Position numbers and translations under genes: made by a program. From the NCBI RefSeq assembly GCF_003970575.1, contig NZ_RXWZ01000134.1, positions 1 to 47,052 of the forward strand: 47,052 nucleotides of DNA, given 5' to 3'. Shown piece by piece: positions 8,474 to 17,745 of this stretch (its first letter is position 1; every line of letters starts with the position of its first letter). The notes beneath the pieces are model-generated. The model was not told the origin of the DNA, made no database searches, and worked only from the letters and a program-made list of their open reading frames with translations. Source of the stretch: Mammaliicoccus fleurettii. Its GTDB lineage: Bacteria; Bacillota; Bacilli; Staphylococcales; Staphylococcaceae.

Positions 8474-8794
8474 TCATGCTTTGCACACTCCTGGCTCCAT
8501 AGAGTTACAAATACAAGATTCACTATTGTGATAAATGCTTTGAAGTTGATTGTTTAATTCATTAAATAATTCTGTATTTAAGCGATACATTCTTTTATTA
8601 CCTTCTTTTCTAGTAAAGATCAAATTACTGTTAACAAGAGACTTCATATGATGGCTTAAAGTTGGTTAAGAAAACTGAAAATGTTCTAATAAATCACAAG
8701 CACAAAGTTCACCACATGATAGTAAATCTATAATTTCTAAACGATTTGAGTCAGATATTGTCTTTAATAATGTTGATAGTGCTTTATAATCCAT
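8474..8794 (-). pseudogene. arsR: arsR repressor with premature stop codon
   Basis: The minus-strand frame encodes a 106-codon ArsR/SmtB winged-helix repressor. It has the arsenite-binding ELCACDLL motif and the recognition helix region FQFS-x-PTLSHHMKSL, plus a C-terminal ESCICNS segment. Codon 43 (8666-8668) is TAA where relatives have CAA (Gln, as in SQPTLSHH), a single C-to-T change. The product would stop before the DNA-recognition helix, so repression should be lost. The remaining frame is otherwise undamaged, implying a recent event. It is first gene of the ars operon; its stop overlaps the arsB start. Confidence 0.9.
8666..8668 (-). other. Nonsense codon in arsR
   Basis: TAA at codon 43 sits between FQFS and PTLSHHMK. 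The family residue there is Gln (CAA), so one transition explains it. Confidence 0.85.
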
Positions 8795-8825
8795 AAACTC
8801 TCCCCATTCCTCTTAATAGATTAGC

Positions 8826-8858
8826 ATCTATATAGATTTTAGATTAAAATCAAGTCAA
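8826..8858 (-). promoter_or_regulatory. ars promoter and ArsR operator
   Basis: On the minus strand TTGACT (8853-8858) and TATATA (8829-8834) are 18 bp apart, about 35 bp before arsR. The perfect 12-bp palindrome ATCTATATAGAT (8826-8837) covers the -10, as expected for an ArsR operator. With ArsR truncated, the promoter is probably constitutive. Confidence 0.6.
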
Positions 8859-8913
8859 AACGCACGAAGACTTCAGAGATATCGGGCGATTCAGCTCATA
8901 TCCAATAAAAAAA

Positions 8914-8946
8914 TGAGGCTGGGACAAATTAATTGTCTCAGCCTCA
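8914..8946 (-). terminator. Intrinsic terminator of the rimP-infB operon; palindrome copy 2
   Basis: A 15-bp stem TGAGGCTGGGACAA/TTGTCTCAGCCTCA with an AATTA-type loop is followed on the minus strand by TTTTTTTATT. It ends transcription after infB, before the ars insert. It carries the shared GACAAATTAATTGTC core. Confidence 0.9.
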
Positions 8947-8961
8947 ACTTAATATTAAATA

Positions 8962-11055
8962 TTATTTTCTTTCGATTTCAACCATTTTGAAAGCTTCAAA
9001 TATGTCGCCTTCTTTAATATCGTTGAATTTCTCAATTGTGATACCACATTCGTATCCTGTTGCTACTTCTTTAGCGTCATCTTTGAAACGTTTTAATGTA
9101 TCTAATTCACCTTCAAAGATAACGATACCGTCACGTATTATACGGACACTTGAATCTCTCGTAATTTTACCTTCAGTTACGTAACTACCTGCAATTGTAC
9201 CTACTTTAGATACTTTGAAAGTTTGACGCACTTCTGCTTGTCCAATTACTTGTTCTTCATATTCAGGATCTAATAATCCTTTCATTGCTGATTCAATTTC
9301 TTCGATTACTTTATAAATAATACGGTGTAATCTCATATCTACGTTTTCTTCTTCAGCGGCACGTTTTGCACCTGCATCAGGTCTTACGTTAAATCCAATT
9401 ATTATACCGTTTGATGCTGCTGCAAGTGTAACGTCTGATGCATTGATAGCACCAACTGCTGTATGAATTATACGTACGTTAACACCTTCTACATCAATTT
9501 TCATTAATGATGCTGCTAAAGCTTCTACTGAACCTTGTACATCACCTTTAATAATAATATTTAAGTCTTTCATTTCACCTTGTTTCATTTGTTCAAACAA
9601 GTTATCTAAAGAAACACTCTTACTATCTTGACGTTGTTTTAGAATATTTTCTTGTTGACGTCTTTCACCGATTTGACGAGCTTCTTTTTCGTTTTTAAAT
9701 ACTACAAAACGATCTCCAGCTTGAGGTACATCATGTAAACCAGTAATTTCAACAGGCGTAGATGGGCCAGCTGTTTTAATACGTTTACCTAAATCACTTA
9801 CCATAGCACGTACACGACCATATGTGTTACCTACTACTAATGAATCTCCAACTTCTAAAGTACCATTTTGTACTAATAGAGACGCTGCAGGTCCACGTGA
9901 TTTATCTAACTCTGCTTCAATAACTGTACCAACTGCTGCACGGTCAGTTTTGGCTTTTAATTCTTCGACTTCAGAAACAAGTCCGATCATTTCTAGTAAA
10001 TCGTCGATTCCATCACCTTGAATTGCAGATAGTTGAACAAAGATTGTATCGCCACCCCAATCTTCAGGGTATAAACCATACTCTCCTAATTCTTGCATAA
10101 CACGATCAGGATTTGCTGTTGGTTTGTCAACTTTGTTTACAGCTACAATAATAGGTACTTCAGCAGCTTTTGCATGGTTAATCGCTTCAATTGTTTGAGG
10201 CATAACACCATCATCAGCAGCTACTACAAGTACTGTAATATCAGTTACTTGAGCTCCACGTGCTCTCATTGTTGTAAATGCAGCATGTCCTGGAGTATCT
10301 AAGAAAGTAATTTTTTTGTTATTATTTTCTATTTGATAAGCACCAATATGTTGAGTAATACCGCCAGCTTCTCCAGCTGTTACACGAGTATGACGAATTG
10401 AGTCTAATAGCGTTGTTTTACCGTGGTCAACGTGTCCCATGATTGTAACAACTGCTGGTCTTTCAATTAAACTTTCATCATTTTCGTCTTCAGTTTCAAA
10501 GTAATTTTCTAAGTCAGTTTCATCAACATGAATTTCTAACTCTGCTTCGATTTCATAATCAGCACAGATCAATTCAACTGTTTCAGTATCTAAACCTTGG
10601 TTAATATTAGCTACTACACCAAGTAAGAATAATTTTTTAATAATTTCAGAAGCATCTTTATTAATTTTATCAGCTAATTCACCAACAGTGATGCCTTCTT
10701 CATAAGTAATTAAAGATGGTGATTCTTGAACTACTTCTTTAGGTTGTTGCTGTTGTTGATTATTTTGCTTTTTGTTATTTTGCTTCTTATTTTTATTATT
10801 CTTTTGTTGATTATTATTTGGTTTGTTGTTGTTTGGTTTGTTATTTGTTTTGCTAGTATTTGCGTGAGTAGTTGGTTGTTCTTTTTTAGCTGTTTCTTGC
10901 TTTTTGAATGCTTTATCTAAAATTTTAATGTCGTTCTCCTCTAATGCTTGCATGTGATTTGATACTTCTATATTATTTTTCTTTAACTCATCAATTATAT
11001 CTTTACTCTTTAAATTGATTTCTTTTGCATACTCATATATTCTTTTTTTACTCAT
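8962..11055 (-). CDS. infB: Translation initiation factor IF-2
   Basis: IF-2 (697 residues) brings formylmethionyl-tRNA to the 30S subunit and promotes subunit joining with GTP hydrolysis. The N-terminal IF2N domain (1-50) is followed by an Asn/Gln/Lys-rich linker (about 51-110), a second IF2N-like segment, the G domain with [18 protein letters not shown] and NKVD, then domains II, III and C2 (fMet-tRNA binding). I take the ATG at 11055, which matches the family start [12 protein letters not shown] and has GAGGAGTG upstream; an earlier ATG 24 bp upstream lies inside ylxQ. It is the last gene of the rimP-nusA-ylxR-ylxQ-infB operon. rbfA, its usual next gene, is displaced. Confidence 0.97.
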   Translation of the reverse strand: MSKKRIYEYAKEINLKSKDIIDELKKNNIEVSNHMQALEENDIKILDKAFKKQETAKKEQPTTHANTSKTNNKPNNNKPNNNQQKNNKNKKQNNKKQNNQQQQQPKEVVQESPSLITYEEGITVGELADKINKDASEIIKKLFLLGVVANINQGLDTETVELICADYEIEAELEIHVDETDLENYFETEDENDESLIERPAVVTIMGHVDHGKTTLLDSIRHTRVTAGEAGGITQHIGAYQIENNNKKITFLDTPGHAAFTTMRARGAQVTDITVLVVAADDGVMPQTIEAINHAKAAEVPIIVAVNKVDKPTANPDRVMQELGEYGLYPEDWGGDTIFVQLSAIQGDGIDDLLEMIGLVSEVEELKAKTDRAAVGTVIEAELDKSRGPAASLLVQNGTLEVGDSLVVGNTYGRVRAMVSDLGKRIKTAGPSTPVEITGLHDVPQAGDRFVVFKNEKEARQIGERRQQENILKQRQDSKSVSLDNLFEQMKQGEMKDLNIIIKGDVQGSVEALAASLMKIDVEGVNVRIIHTAVGAINASDVTLAAASNGIIIGFNVRPDAGAKRAAEEENVDMRLHRIIYKVIEEIESAMKGLLDPEYEEQVIGQAEVRQTFKVSKVGTIAGSYVTEGKITRDSSVRIIRDGIVIFEGELDTLKRFKDDAKEVATGYECGITIEKFNDIKEGDIFEAFKMVEIERK

Positions 11056-11059
11056 ATAC

Positions 11060-11386
11060 TCACTCCTCATGAAAATCATGAATCATCGTTTTTAGCTTTT
11101 TGCTAAATCCAATGTCAGTTATGCCCAACACCACTCTGCTTTCTTTTCCAATTGCGTAGCCTAATTCAAAGCGTGTAGCAAAAGTTAAAAGTGTTACATG
11201 ATAAGTTGCACATTTATTTTTTATTGTTTTTGTAACATTTGCTGCAGCATCTTCTGATAGTATGACAAGTTTTACGTTGCCTCTTCTCATTTCACTTATA
11301 ACAATTTCTTCCCCTGTTTTAATCTTTCTAGCTCTTGTTGCTAGACCGAGAAGGTTCAAAATTTGGTCTTTCTTATCTATACTCAT
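11060..11386 (-). CDS. ylxQ: L7Ae-family RNA-binding protein YlxQ
   Basis: A 108-residue single-domain protein of the ribosomal L7Ae/L30e/Gadd45 family, whose members bind kink-turn RNA. The core is seen in [16 protein letters not shown] and [12 protein letters not shown]. It starts in a 4-bp overlap with ylxR (ATGA) and ends 4 bp before infB, so it is translationally coupled in the nusA-infB operon. The exact cellular RNA target is not known from sequence. Confidence 0.93.
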   Translation of the reverse strand: MSIDKKDQILNLLGLATRARKIKTGEEIVISEMRRGNVKLVILSEDAAANVTKTIKNKCATYHVTLLTFATRFELGYAIGKESRVVLGITDIGFSKKLKTMIHDFHEE

Positions 11387-11667
11387 TTAGGTATACGCTC
11401 ACGATATATTAAACGAATAATTTCTTTATATACAGGTTCGAGTGTTTCTTTATCGCTGCCGAAATATCGTTCTAATTTACCTTGTTGCTGTGCAGTTTCA
11501 ACAACGTCTAGATCTTTAGAAACATATGCGCCACGTCCTGGTGCTTTACCAGTTGCGTCAGCTTTAATTTCGTCAGCTTTATTTTTAACTACTCGAATCA
11601 TATCATTTTTTGGTTTCATTTCATTTGAAAGTATACATTTACGCATTGGTATCTTTTTCTGTTTCAT
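11383..11667 (-). CDS. ylxR: YlxR (RnpM) RNA-binding protein
   Basis: A 94-residue member of the YlxR family; the B. subtilis homologue has been reported as RnpM, a modulator of RNase P. The signature KKIPMRKCILSNEM near the N-terminus and GRGAYVSKD in the middle are intact. I chose the ATG at 11667, preceded by GGTAGGTG; upstream in-frame ATG codons lie inside nusA. It lies 16 bp after nusA and overlaps ylxQ by 4 bp. Confidence 0.93.
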   Translation of the reverse strand: MKQKKIPMRKCILSNEMKPKNDMIRVVKNKADEIKADATGKAPGRGAYVSKDLDVVETAQQQGKLERYFGSDKETLEPVYKEIIRLIYRERIPK

Positions 11668-11683
11668 GATAAAAGCACCTACC

Positions 11684-12751
11684 TTATGATTCTTCAGTTG
11701 AAATAATGCCTGCTTCTTTTGCATCAGTTTCTGATTTGATGTCAATCTTCCAACCAGTTAATTTTGCTGCAAGACGAGCATTTTGACCACGTTTACCAAT
11801 CGCTAATGACAATTGATAATCTGGTACAACTACAGTAGTTGATTGATTAGCTTCATCAACAATAACTTCTACAACTTGAGAAGGGCTCAATGCATTTCTT
11901 ACAAATACTTTTGGATCTTCGTCCCATTCGACAATATCGATTTTTTCTCCGCCTAATTCATTAACTACAGCTTCAACACGAACACCTTTAGCACCAACAC
12001 AAGCACCAACTGCATCGATATCTCCGTTTTCAGAAGTAACACTTATTTTAGAACGGTCACCCGCTTCACGTGCTACTGATTTAACAATAACTGTACCATC
12101 ATAAATTTCAGGTACTTCTTGCTCAAACAAACGTTTTAATAAGCCAGGATGTGTACGTGAAACAAAGATTTGAGGTCCTTTAGTAGTTTGCTCAACTTTA
12201 TTTACATAAACTTTAATACGTTCATTTGGTAAGTATTGTTCATTTGGACTTCTTTCAGCTTCTGAAAGAACTGCTTCAGTACGACCTAAATTAACATATA
12301 CATAACGATGATCGACTCTATCAATAACACCTGTTACGATATCATCTTCTTTATCAATAAATTCATCATAAAGAATGCCTCGTTCTGCGTCTCTTAAACG
12401 TTGCATTACTGCTTGTTTAGCAGCTTGTGCACCAACACGGCCAAAATCTTTAGGTGTAACATCTTCTTCAAAGACATCACCAATTTCGTATGCTGGGTTC
12501 GTTAAAAGAGCTGTATCTAAAGCTACTTGGTCTCTATAATCTTCAACATCTTCGACAACGTCTTTTCTAGAAATAACTCTATAAGTTCCTTCGTCAAGAT
12601 TTAATTCTATTCTAACATTTTTAGCACTGTCATAATTTTTTTTATAAGCAGTAATCAATGCTGCTTCAATTGCATCTATTAATACCTCACGTGGTATTCT
12701 TTTTTCCTTCTCAAGGTATTCAATTGCAAGTAATAATTCATTACCTTTCAC
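11684..12751 (-). CDS. nusA: Transcription termination/antitermination factor NusA
   Basis: NusA binds RNA polymerase and nascent RNA and controls pausing, termination and antitermination. The 355 residues hold the N-terminal RNAP-binding domain (1-125), an S1 domain (about 135-200), and two KH domains (about 230-345, with VGACVGAKGVRVEAV and LSLAIGKRGQNARLAAKL). The protein ends soon after the second KH domain, at EAGIISTEES; S. aureus NusA is about 391 residues with a longer acidic tail, so most of that tail is missing here. The neighbouring ylxR start lies just 16 bp on, so the short form looks natural. It is co-transcribed with rimP, ylxR, ylxQ and infB. Confidence 0.96.
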   Translation of the reverse strand: MKGNELLLAIEYLEKEKRIPREVLIDAIEAALITAYKKNYDSAKNVRIELNLDEGTYRVISRKDVVEDVEDYRDQVALDTALLTNPAYEIGDVFEEDVTPKDFGRVGAQAAKQAVMQRLRDAERGILYDEFIDKEDDIVTGVIDRVDHRYVYVNLGRTEAVLSEAERSPNEQYLPNERIKVYVNKVEQTTKGPQIFVSRTHPGLLKRLFEQEVPEIYDGTVIVKSVAREAGDRSKISVTSENGDIDAVGACVGAKGVRVEAVVNELGGEKIDIVEWDEDPKVFVRNALSPSQVVEVIVDEANQSTTVVVPDYQLSLAIGKRGQNARLAAKLTGWKIDIKSETDAKEAGIISTEES

Positions 12752-12769
12752 AATGTATCCTCCTTTATA

Positions 12770-13237
12770 TTATAAAATTACTGATCGACGTGCTTTTGCT
12801 ATTTTTTTGCGAGGCAACGTGACATTTTTAGTTCTTGTTTTTATTTTCACTTCAAGCAAAATCGATTCTTCAGTAACTTCTTTTAAAACACCTAACCATT
12901 CTTTATCCCCTTCAATAGGTTCATATAATGAAATAAATACAGGTTGATCAATTGCATTCAGATAGTCTTTTTCTTTTTTTAATGGACGTTCCGCTCCTGG
13001 AGATGATACATCCATGAAATACGGTTCTTTAATTGGATCTTCTTTGTCCATAACTTCACTAATCTTTTCAGAGGCAATTGTGCAGTCGTTTAAATCAACG
13101 CCACCGTCTTTATCAATTGCAATACGTAGATAATAGTCTGGTCCTTCTTTAACATATTCGACATCTACAAGTTCATAATTTAATTCTTCAAGTATTGGTT
13201 GAATGATTTCCTCAACGTTTGCTGCAACTTTACTCAT
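12770..13237 (-). CDS. rimP: Ribosome maturation factor RimP
   Basis: RimP (155 residues) is needed for 30S subunit maturation. The alpha/beta N-domain (VDVEYVKEGPDYYLRI, DLNDCTIASEKISEVMD) and SH3-like C-domain with VSSPGAERPLKK are typical. I use the ATG at 13237 with GGAGGTC upstream; the frame is open further but upstream codons would run through the leader hairpin. It is the first gene of the nusA-infB operon and is preceded by its own promoter and a leader hairpin. Confidence 0.95.
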   Translation of the reverse strand: MSKVAANVEEIIQPILEELNYELVDVEYVKEGPDYYLRIAIDKDGGVDLNDCTIASEKISEVMDKEDPIKEPYFMDVSSPGAERPLKKEKDYLNAIDQPVFISLYEPIEGDKEWLGVLKEVTEESILLEVKIKTRTKNVTLPRKKIAKARRSVIL

Positions 13238-13264
13238 AATGACCTCCCTCTTAATACAAACAGA

Positions 13265-13290
13265 AAAGAGCGGGAAATGTCCCACTCTTT
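13265..13290 (-). terminator. Leader hairpin/terminator between polC and rimP
   Basis: AAAGAG-GGG pairs with CCC-CTCTTT (one internal mismatch, 6-nt loop), followed on the minus strand by TTTTCTGTTT. It lies downstream of the apparent rimP promoter and 28 bp before the rimP ATG. It can end polC read-through but would also act as an attenuator in the rimP leader. Confidence 0.65.
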
Positions 13291-13320
13291 CAACGTCAGA
13301 GTATTATTTTAAGCAATAAT

Positions 13321-13349
13321 AGTATATCACATAATGGCGCTATGCTCAA
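13321..13349 (-). promoter_or_regulatory. rimP-nusA-infB operon promoter
   Basis: TTGAGC (13344-13349) and TATACT (13321-13326) lie exactly 17 bp apart on the minus strand, right after the polC stop codon at 13359-13361. The predicted transcript would start near 13314 and have a leader of about 77 nt containing the 13265-13290 hairpin. Confidence 0.65.
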
Positions 13350-13358
13350 GGATATACG

Positions 13359-16300
13359 TTACAAATCAAAAATAGAAAGCTGAGCTTTATCTGGCATATT
13401 TGGAAGTGAACCAAGTTCATCCAAATAATCTATGATTTTTTGCGAAACTCCAGCCTTTTTATTAAGATCTTCTTTAGCTAAAAATGGCCCTTCTTGTCTC
13501 GTTTCAACGATACGTTTAGCTACATTCTCACCCAGTCCTGGAACTGCGATAAATGGAGGGATTAAAGTGTCACCTTCAATTTTGAATTCAAATGCATCAC
13601 TTTTTTCTAAACTTACCGGTAATAATTTAAATCCACGATGAGCCATTTCATTCGCAATTTCTAATACTGTTAATACATCTTTTTCTTTTTTAGCTAATTC
13701 ATGGAATCTACTGTAATACTCTTTAATTGCAGATTTAATAGATTCTTTATCTTTAGTCATGACTTTTAAATCAAAGTCTGTTGCACGTACTGTAAAGTAA
13801 CTTGCGTAATAATACAATGGATAGTGAACTTTGAAGTAAGCAATTCTTAATGCCATTAATACGTATGCTGCAGCATGTGCTTTAGGGAACATGTATTTAA
13901 TTTTCTTACATGAATCTAAATACCAATCCGGCACTTCATTTTCTTTCATTGCTTCTTCAAATTCATCAGTTAAACCTTTACCTTTACGTACCGCTTCCAT
14001 GATTTTAAAGGCAAGTGAAGGTTCTAAACCGTTATACATTAAATAAACCATAATATCATCACGACAACCAATAACACTTGATAAGTCACACATACCAGTT
14101 TTAATTAATTCTTGCGCGTTTCCTAACCATACGTCCGTACCATGTGATAATCCTGATATTTGAACGAGTTCTGAAAACGTCGTTGGTTTAGTATCTTCAA
14201 GCATTTGTCTTACGAAACCAGTACCAAATTCTGGTACACCGAATGTTCCAGTCTTACATAAAATATCTTCTTCTGTAACACCTAATGATTCTGGTGTACT
14301 AAATATTTTCATAGTTTCTTTATCATCTACTGGAATAGTCTTTGGATCAATTCCTGATAAATCTTGAAGCATTCTGATCATAGTAGGATCATCATGTCCT
14401 AAAATATCAAGCTTCAGAATATTATCGTGAATTGAATGGAAATCAAAGTGAGTCGTTTTCCATGCTGATTTCTGATCATCTGCTGGAAATTGTATCGGTG
14501 TAAAGTCGTATATATCCATGTAATCAGGTACAACAATAATACCACCTGGATGTTGTCCGGTTGTTCGTTTAACACCGGTACAGCCTTTCACCAATCTATC
14601 AACTTCAGCTGCACGCTTATGAATACCTTGATCATTCAAATATCCTTTCACATAACCGAATGCTGTTTTTTCAGCTACAGTACCAATTGTTCCTGCTCTA
14701 AATACTTTATCTTCACCGAAAAGTTCTTTCGTATAATTATGTGCAATAGGTTGATACTCACCACTAAAGTTCAAGTCAATATCTGGTACTTTATCACCTT
14801 TAAAGCCTAAGAATGTTTCGAAAGGAATATCTTGTCCTTCTTTTATCATATCTACATGACATTTTTCACATTGTTTATCAGGCAAGTCAAATCCAGAACC
14901 GACAGAACCATCATTAAAGAAGTGACTTTCTTTACAAGATGGACAGATGTAGTGAGGTGGCAATGGATTAACCTCTGTAATTTCGGTCATTGTAGCAACA
15001 AAACTAGAACCGACAGAACCACGTGATCCTACTAAATATCCATCATTAAGAGATTTCTTAACCAATCTTTGTGAAATTAAATAAATAACTGCAAATCCAT
15101 TACCAATAATACTTTCAAGTTCTTTTTCTAGTCTATCAATAACAATTTGAGGCAGTTCTTCACCGTATAAATTTTTAGCATTAACATAACTCATTTCACG
15201 AATTTCTTCGTTTGCACCTTCCATGTTAGGCGTATATAATTCATCCCTAATTGGAACGACTGTTTCTAGTCGGTCAGCAAGTTCGTTTGTATTTTTTACT
15301 ACGATTTCATATGCTTTTTCTTCACCTAAAAAGTGGAATTCATCTAACATTTCATCTGTCGTTCTAAAGTGTGCTTTTGGTAACGTTTGTCTATTAAGTG
15401 GATTACCAGGTTGAGCTGCAATCAGTATTTTTCTAGCTACAGCATCATGCTCATTTAAATAATGTGCATTTCCTGTTGCGATAACTGGGATATCCAGTTT
15501 TTCACCAACGCTCAATATACGAGAATAAATTTCTTCCATTGTTTCATTGTCTTTAATAAGTTCTCTATCAATTAAATCTTGATATAAACTCTTAGGTTGA
15601 ACTTCTATATAATCATAATATTTGGCAACTTTTTCAACTTCATCTTGGTCTTTCTGCATGACAGTTGTAAATACTTCACCTTCATCACATGCGCTTCCAA
15701 CTAGAATACCTTCACGGTGCTTATTTAACAATGAACGTGGTATACGCGGCGTACGATAGTAGTAATCAACTAATGATGCACTTACAATTTTAAATAGATT
15801 TTTTAATCCTACTTGATTTTGAACAATCAATGTAACATGAGACGGTCTTGCTCGTTTATAAGCTTCATCGTTAGATAAATGTTCATTAATTTGATTGTGA
15901 TTATGTACACCTAATTCTTCTAATTGTTTCAGCATTTTAATGAATATATGAGCTGTAGTTTCAGCATCATATATCGCTCTATGGTGTTGAGTAAGTTCTA
16001 CTCCATATTTTTTCGCTAAGAAATTCAAGCCATGCTTACCATATTCAGTATTAACTGTACGAGATAATTCTAATGTATCGATTACAGCATTTGTAGTAGC
16101 ACCAATACCTATTCTTTCAAAGCCCGTGTCTATAAAGCCCATATCGAATGAAGCGTTATGTGCAATATATATTGCATCTCCAACCCACTCATGAAATTCA
16201 CTTAATACTGTTTTAATATCCGGCTGTCCTTGTAACATTTCATCCGTGATACCTGTTAAGTTTTTAATTATTTCTGATAAACGTACACCCGGATCAGAAA

Positions 16301-17678
16301 AGCGTTCGAAAGTATCAATGACTTCTCCATTCCTTACTTTTACAGCTGCTAATTCTATGATTTGGTCATATTGACTTGATAGTCCTGTTGTCTCCACGTC
16401 AAATACGATATATGTAGCTGTTTTAAGAGGTATATCCTGTGGTTTATATGCAATTGGAACACCATCATCCACTAACATACCTTCCATTCCATAAATCATT
16501 TTAATATCATTTTTCATAGCAGCAGCATGAGCATCAGGATACCCTTGTACACCGTTATGATCAGTTATCGCAATAGCTTTATGTCCCCACTTTGCAGCTT
16601 GTTCAACATACTTTCCAATATGACTAATACCATCCATTTGACTCATTGATGTATGCAGATGAAATTCTACCCTTTTATCTGGGGCTTTATCTAGTTTCGG
16701 TGATTTCTTAATTTCGTGAATATCAGTCATCATCATTACTAAATCACGAATAAATTGGTCTTGTTCAATTCTTCCTTGTGCTCTAACCCAAGTCCCAACT
16801 TTTAAAGCTTTAAAATGTTCTAAATCATCTTTACCTTTTCTAGTGAACATTTTAAGAATCAGTGAATCCGTATAGTCAGTAATTTTAAGTGTAACAATAT
16901 GTCTACCACTTTTTAATTCTTTCATTTCAATATCAAAAATAACACCTTCTAGTGCTACTTTGTATTCTTCTTCTATAATTTCTTCAATTTTACGGATTGA
17001 ATCAACTGGAATATCTTTACCAATTTGACAACGTGACACTGCATTTTCATTATCACCAGATTCAGCTTTTTCTTTTTTCATTTTTTCCATTTTCTCAGAT
17101 GCAATTCGAGCTGCTTCTTCATCTTCTTGTTGTATATGAGCTTCGAATGACTCTAGCTCTCTCTTCATTTGTTCTTCATTATCCATTGTTTCAAAAATGA
17201 CACGATTTATTTGAAAACCACATTTTTGCAATGCTTTAACTAATGAACCGTTAACCCTTTTATCAAAATAGTCGCGCTCAATATCATTATTAACTTGAAC
17301 TTTCACTACTTCTTCAGCAAAAATAATTGGTTTTTGTTTTAATTGATGTTTAACTTTATCACTTAAATCCGTACCATCGATACAATGTGGCATATATTTT
17401 AGAATATGCTCATCTAATTGTTCTTTATTAGCCACTTCAATTGTCCAATCAACTTCTGCAATACTTTGAAATGCAGATTTTAGTTGATTCGTAAAAACAA
17501 GATACATTTCGCTTGATAAGTATTGCGGTAATTTGATGTAGAAATGCCACAATCTTTTAGCTTGAGATACATCAATCCTTGTTAATTCACCTTGTTCAAC
17601 AATACTATTATCAAGTTCATCTGTAATGTTCATCTGTGTGAGAAGCGTTTGGAATTTCTCTTTCCCTGTCATTGACAC
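13359..17678 (-). CDS. polC: DNA polymerase III alpha subunit, Gram-positive PolC
   Basis: PolC (1439 residues) is the replicative polymerase of low-GC Gram-positives with built-in 3'-5' proofreading. Order: N-terminal domain with OB fold (about 230-330), PHP domain (VEFHLHTSMSQMDGI, about 335), the DnaQ-like exonuclease inserted in the PHP domain (VFDVETTGLSSQYD, about 420), a palm with DIDLNFSGEY, zinc-binding cysteines (CPSCKESH, CEKCH) and a C-terminal helix-hairpin-helix (VPGLGENVAKRIVETR). It ends with the beta-clamp-binding-like LSIFDL. The start is GTG at 17678, 8 bp after AAGGTGG; an ATG two codons later would match the family start but is badly spaced. It has its own promoter inside the proS 3' region. 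Confidence 0.97.
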   Translation of the reverse strand: MSMTGKEKFQTLLTQMNITDELDNSIVEQGELTRIDVSQAKRLWHFYIKLPQYLSSEMYLVFTNQLKSAFQSIAEVDWTIEVANKEQLDEHILKYMPHCIDGTDLSDKVKHQLKQKPIIFAEEVVKVQVNNDIERDYFDKRVNGSLVKALQKCGFQINRVIFETMDNEEQMKRELESFEAHIQQEDEEAARIASEKMEKMKKEKAESGDNENAVSRCQIGKDIPVDSIRKIEEIIEEEYKVALEGVIFDIEMKELKSGRHIVTLKITDYTDSLILKMFTRKGKDDLEHFKALKVGTWVRAQGRIEQDQFIRDLVMMMTDIHEIKKSPKLDKAPDKRVEFHLHTSMSQMDGISHIGKYVEQAAKWGHKAIAITDHNGVQGYPDAHAAAMKNDIKMIYGMEGMLVDDGVPIAYKPQDIPLKTATYIVFDVETTGLSSQYDQIIELAAVKVRNGEVIDTFERFSDPGVRLSEIIKNLTGITDEMLQGQPDIKTVLSEFHEWVGDAIYIAHNASFDMGFIDTGFERIGIGATTNAVIDTLELSRTVNTEYGKHGLNFLAKKYGVELTQHHRAIYDAETTAHIFIKMLKQLEELGVHNHNQINEHLSNDEAYKRARPSHVTLIVQNQVGLKNLFKIVSASLVDYYYRTPRIPRSLLNKHREGILVGSACDEGEVFTTVMQKDQDEVEKVAKYYDYIEVQPKSLYQDLIDRELIKDNETMEEIYSRILSVGEKLDIPVIATGNAHYLNEHDAVARKILIAAQPGNPLNRQTLPKAHFRTTDEMLDEFHFLGEEKAYEIVVKNTNELADRLETVVPIRDELYTPNMEGANEEIREMSYVNAKNLYGEELPQIVIDRLEKELESIIGNGFAVIYLISQRLVKKSLNDGYLVGSRGSVGSSFVATMTEITEVNPLPPHYICPSCKESHFFNDGSVGSGFDLPDKQCEKCHVDMIKEGQDIPFETFLGFKGDKVPDIDLNFSGEYQPIAHNYTKELFGEDKVFRAGTIGTVAEKTAFGYVKGYLNDQGIHKRAAEVDRLVKGCTGVKRTTGQHPGGIIVVPDYMDIYDFTPIQFPADDQKSAWKTTHFDFHSIHDNILKLDILGHDDPTMIRMLQDLSGIDPKTIPVDDKETMKIFSTPESLGVTEEDILCKTGTFGVPEFGTGFVRQMLEDTKPTTFSELVQISGLSHGTDVWLGNAQELIKTGMCDLSSVIGCRDDIMVYLMYNGLEPSLAFKIMEAVRKGKGLTDEFEEAMKENEVPDWYLDSCKKIKYMFPKAHAAAYVLMALRIAYFKVHYPLYYYASYFTVRATDFDLKVMTKDKESIKSAIKEYYSRFHELAKKEKDVLTVLEIANEMAHRGFKLLPVSLEKSDAFEFKIEGDTLIPPFIAVPGLGENVAKRIVETRQEGPFLAKEDLNKKAGVSQKIIDYLDELGSLPNMPDKAQLSIFDL

Positions 17679-17705
17679 TTATACGACCACCTTCATCAAA
17701 ATGAA

Positions 17706-17734
17706 AAAGAGGCTAATCTAAAAATAGCCTCTTT
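17706..17734 (-). terminator. Terminator after proS, in the polC leader
   Basis: A perfect 10-bp stem AAAGAGGCTA/TAGCCTCTTT with a 9-nt loop is followed on the minus strand by TTTTTCATTTTGATG. It ends the uppS-proS transcript but also lies between the likely polC promoter and the polC start, 28 bp before the GTG. Confidence 0.75.
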
Positions 17735-17745
17735 AAATATCTTAT

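Larger units (their letters stand above)
7191..8477 (-). pseudogene. arsB: arsB arsenite efflux pump, disrupted by two frameshifts
   Basis: The pieces together encode an almost complete ArsB (about 429 residues in the family), the membrane pump that expels arsenite. Three fragments in different frames are recognisable: residues 1 to about 103 (from ATG 8477, MTILAILIF...), the central part (about 8176-7583) and the C-terminal part (to 7191, ending GLYITLIIF). The first break is in an AT-rich run (8183-8192), where restoring one AT dinucleotide joins KMFIY to [11 protein letters not shown]. The second is in a T4 run (7585-7588, A4 on the coding strand), where one extra A joins VFGLK to NVGITTIL. 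Both look like replication slippage, not large deletion. The ATG overlaps the arsR stop (ATGA). Sequencing error cannot be excluded. Confidence 0.9.

Noticed and set aside
7191-8477. Programmed frameshifting in arsB
   Set aside because: Neither site has a normal slippery heptamer plus stimulator, two independent shifts would be needed, and arsR is broken too; decay is simpler.
10726-10920. Plus-strand hydrophobic frame opposite the IF-2 linker
   Set aside because: It is the mirror of the Asn/Lys/Gln codons of infB, has no ribosome-binding site and lies inside a certain gene.
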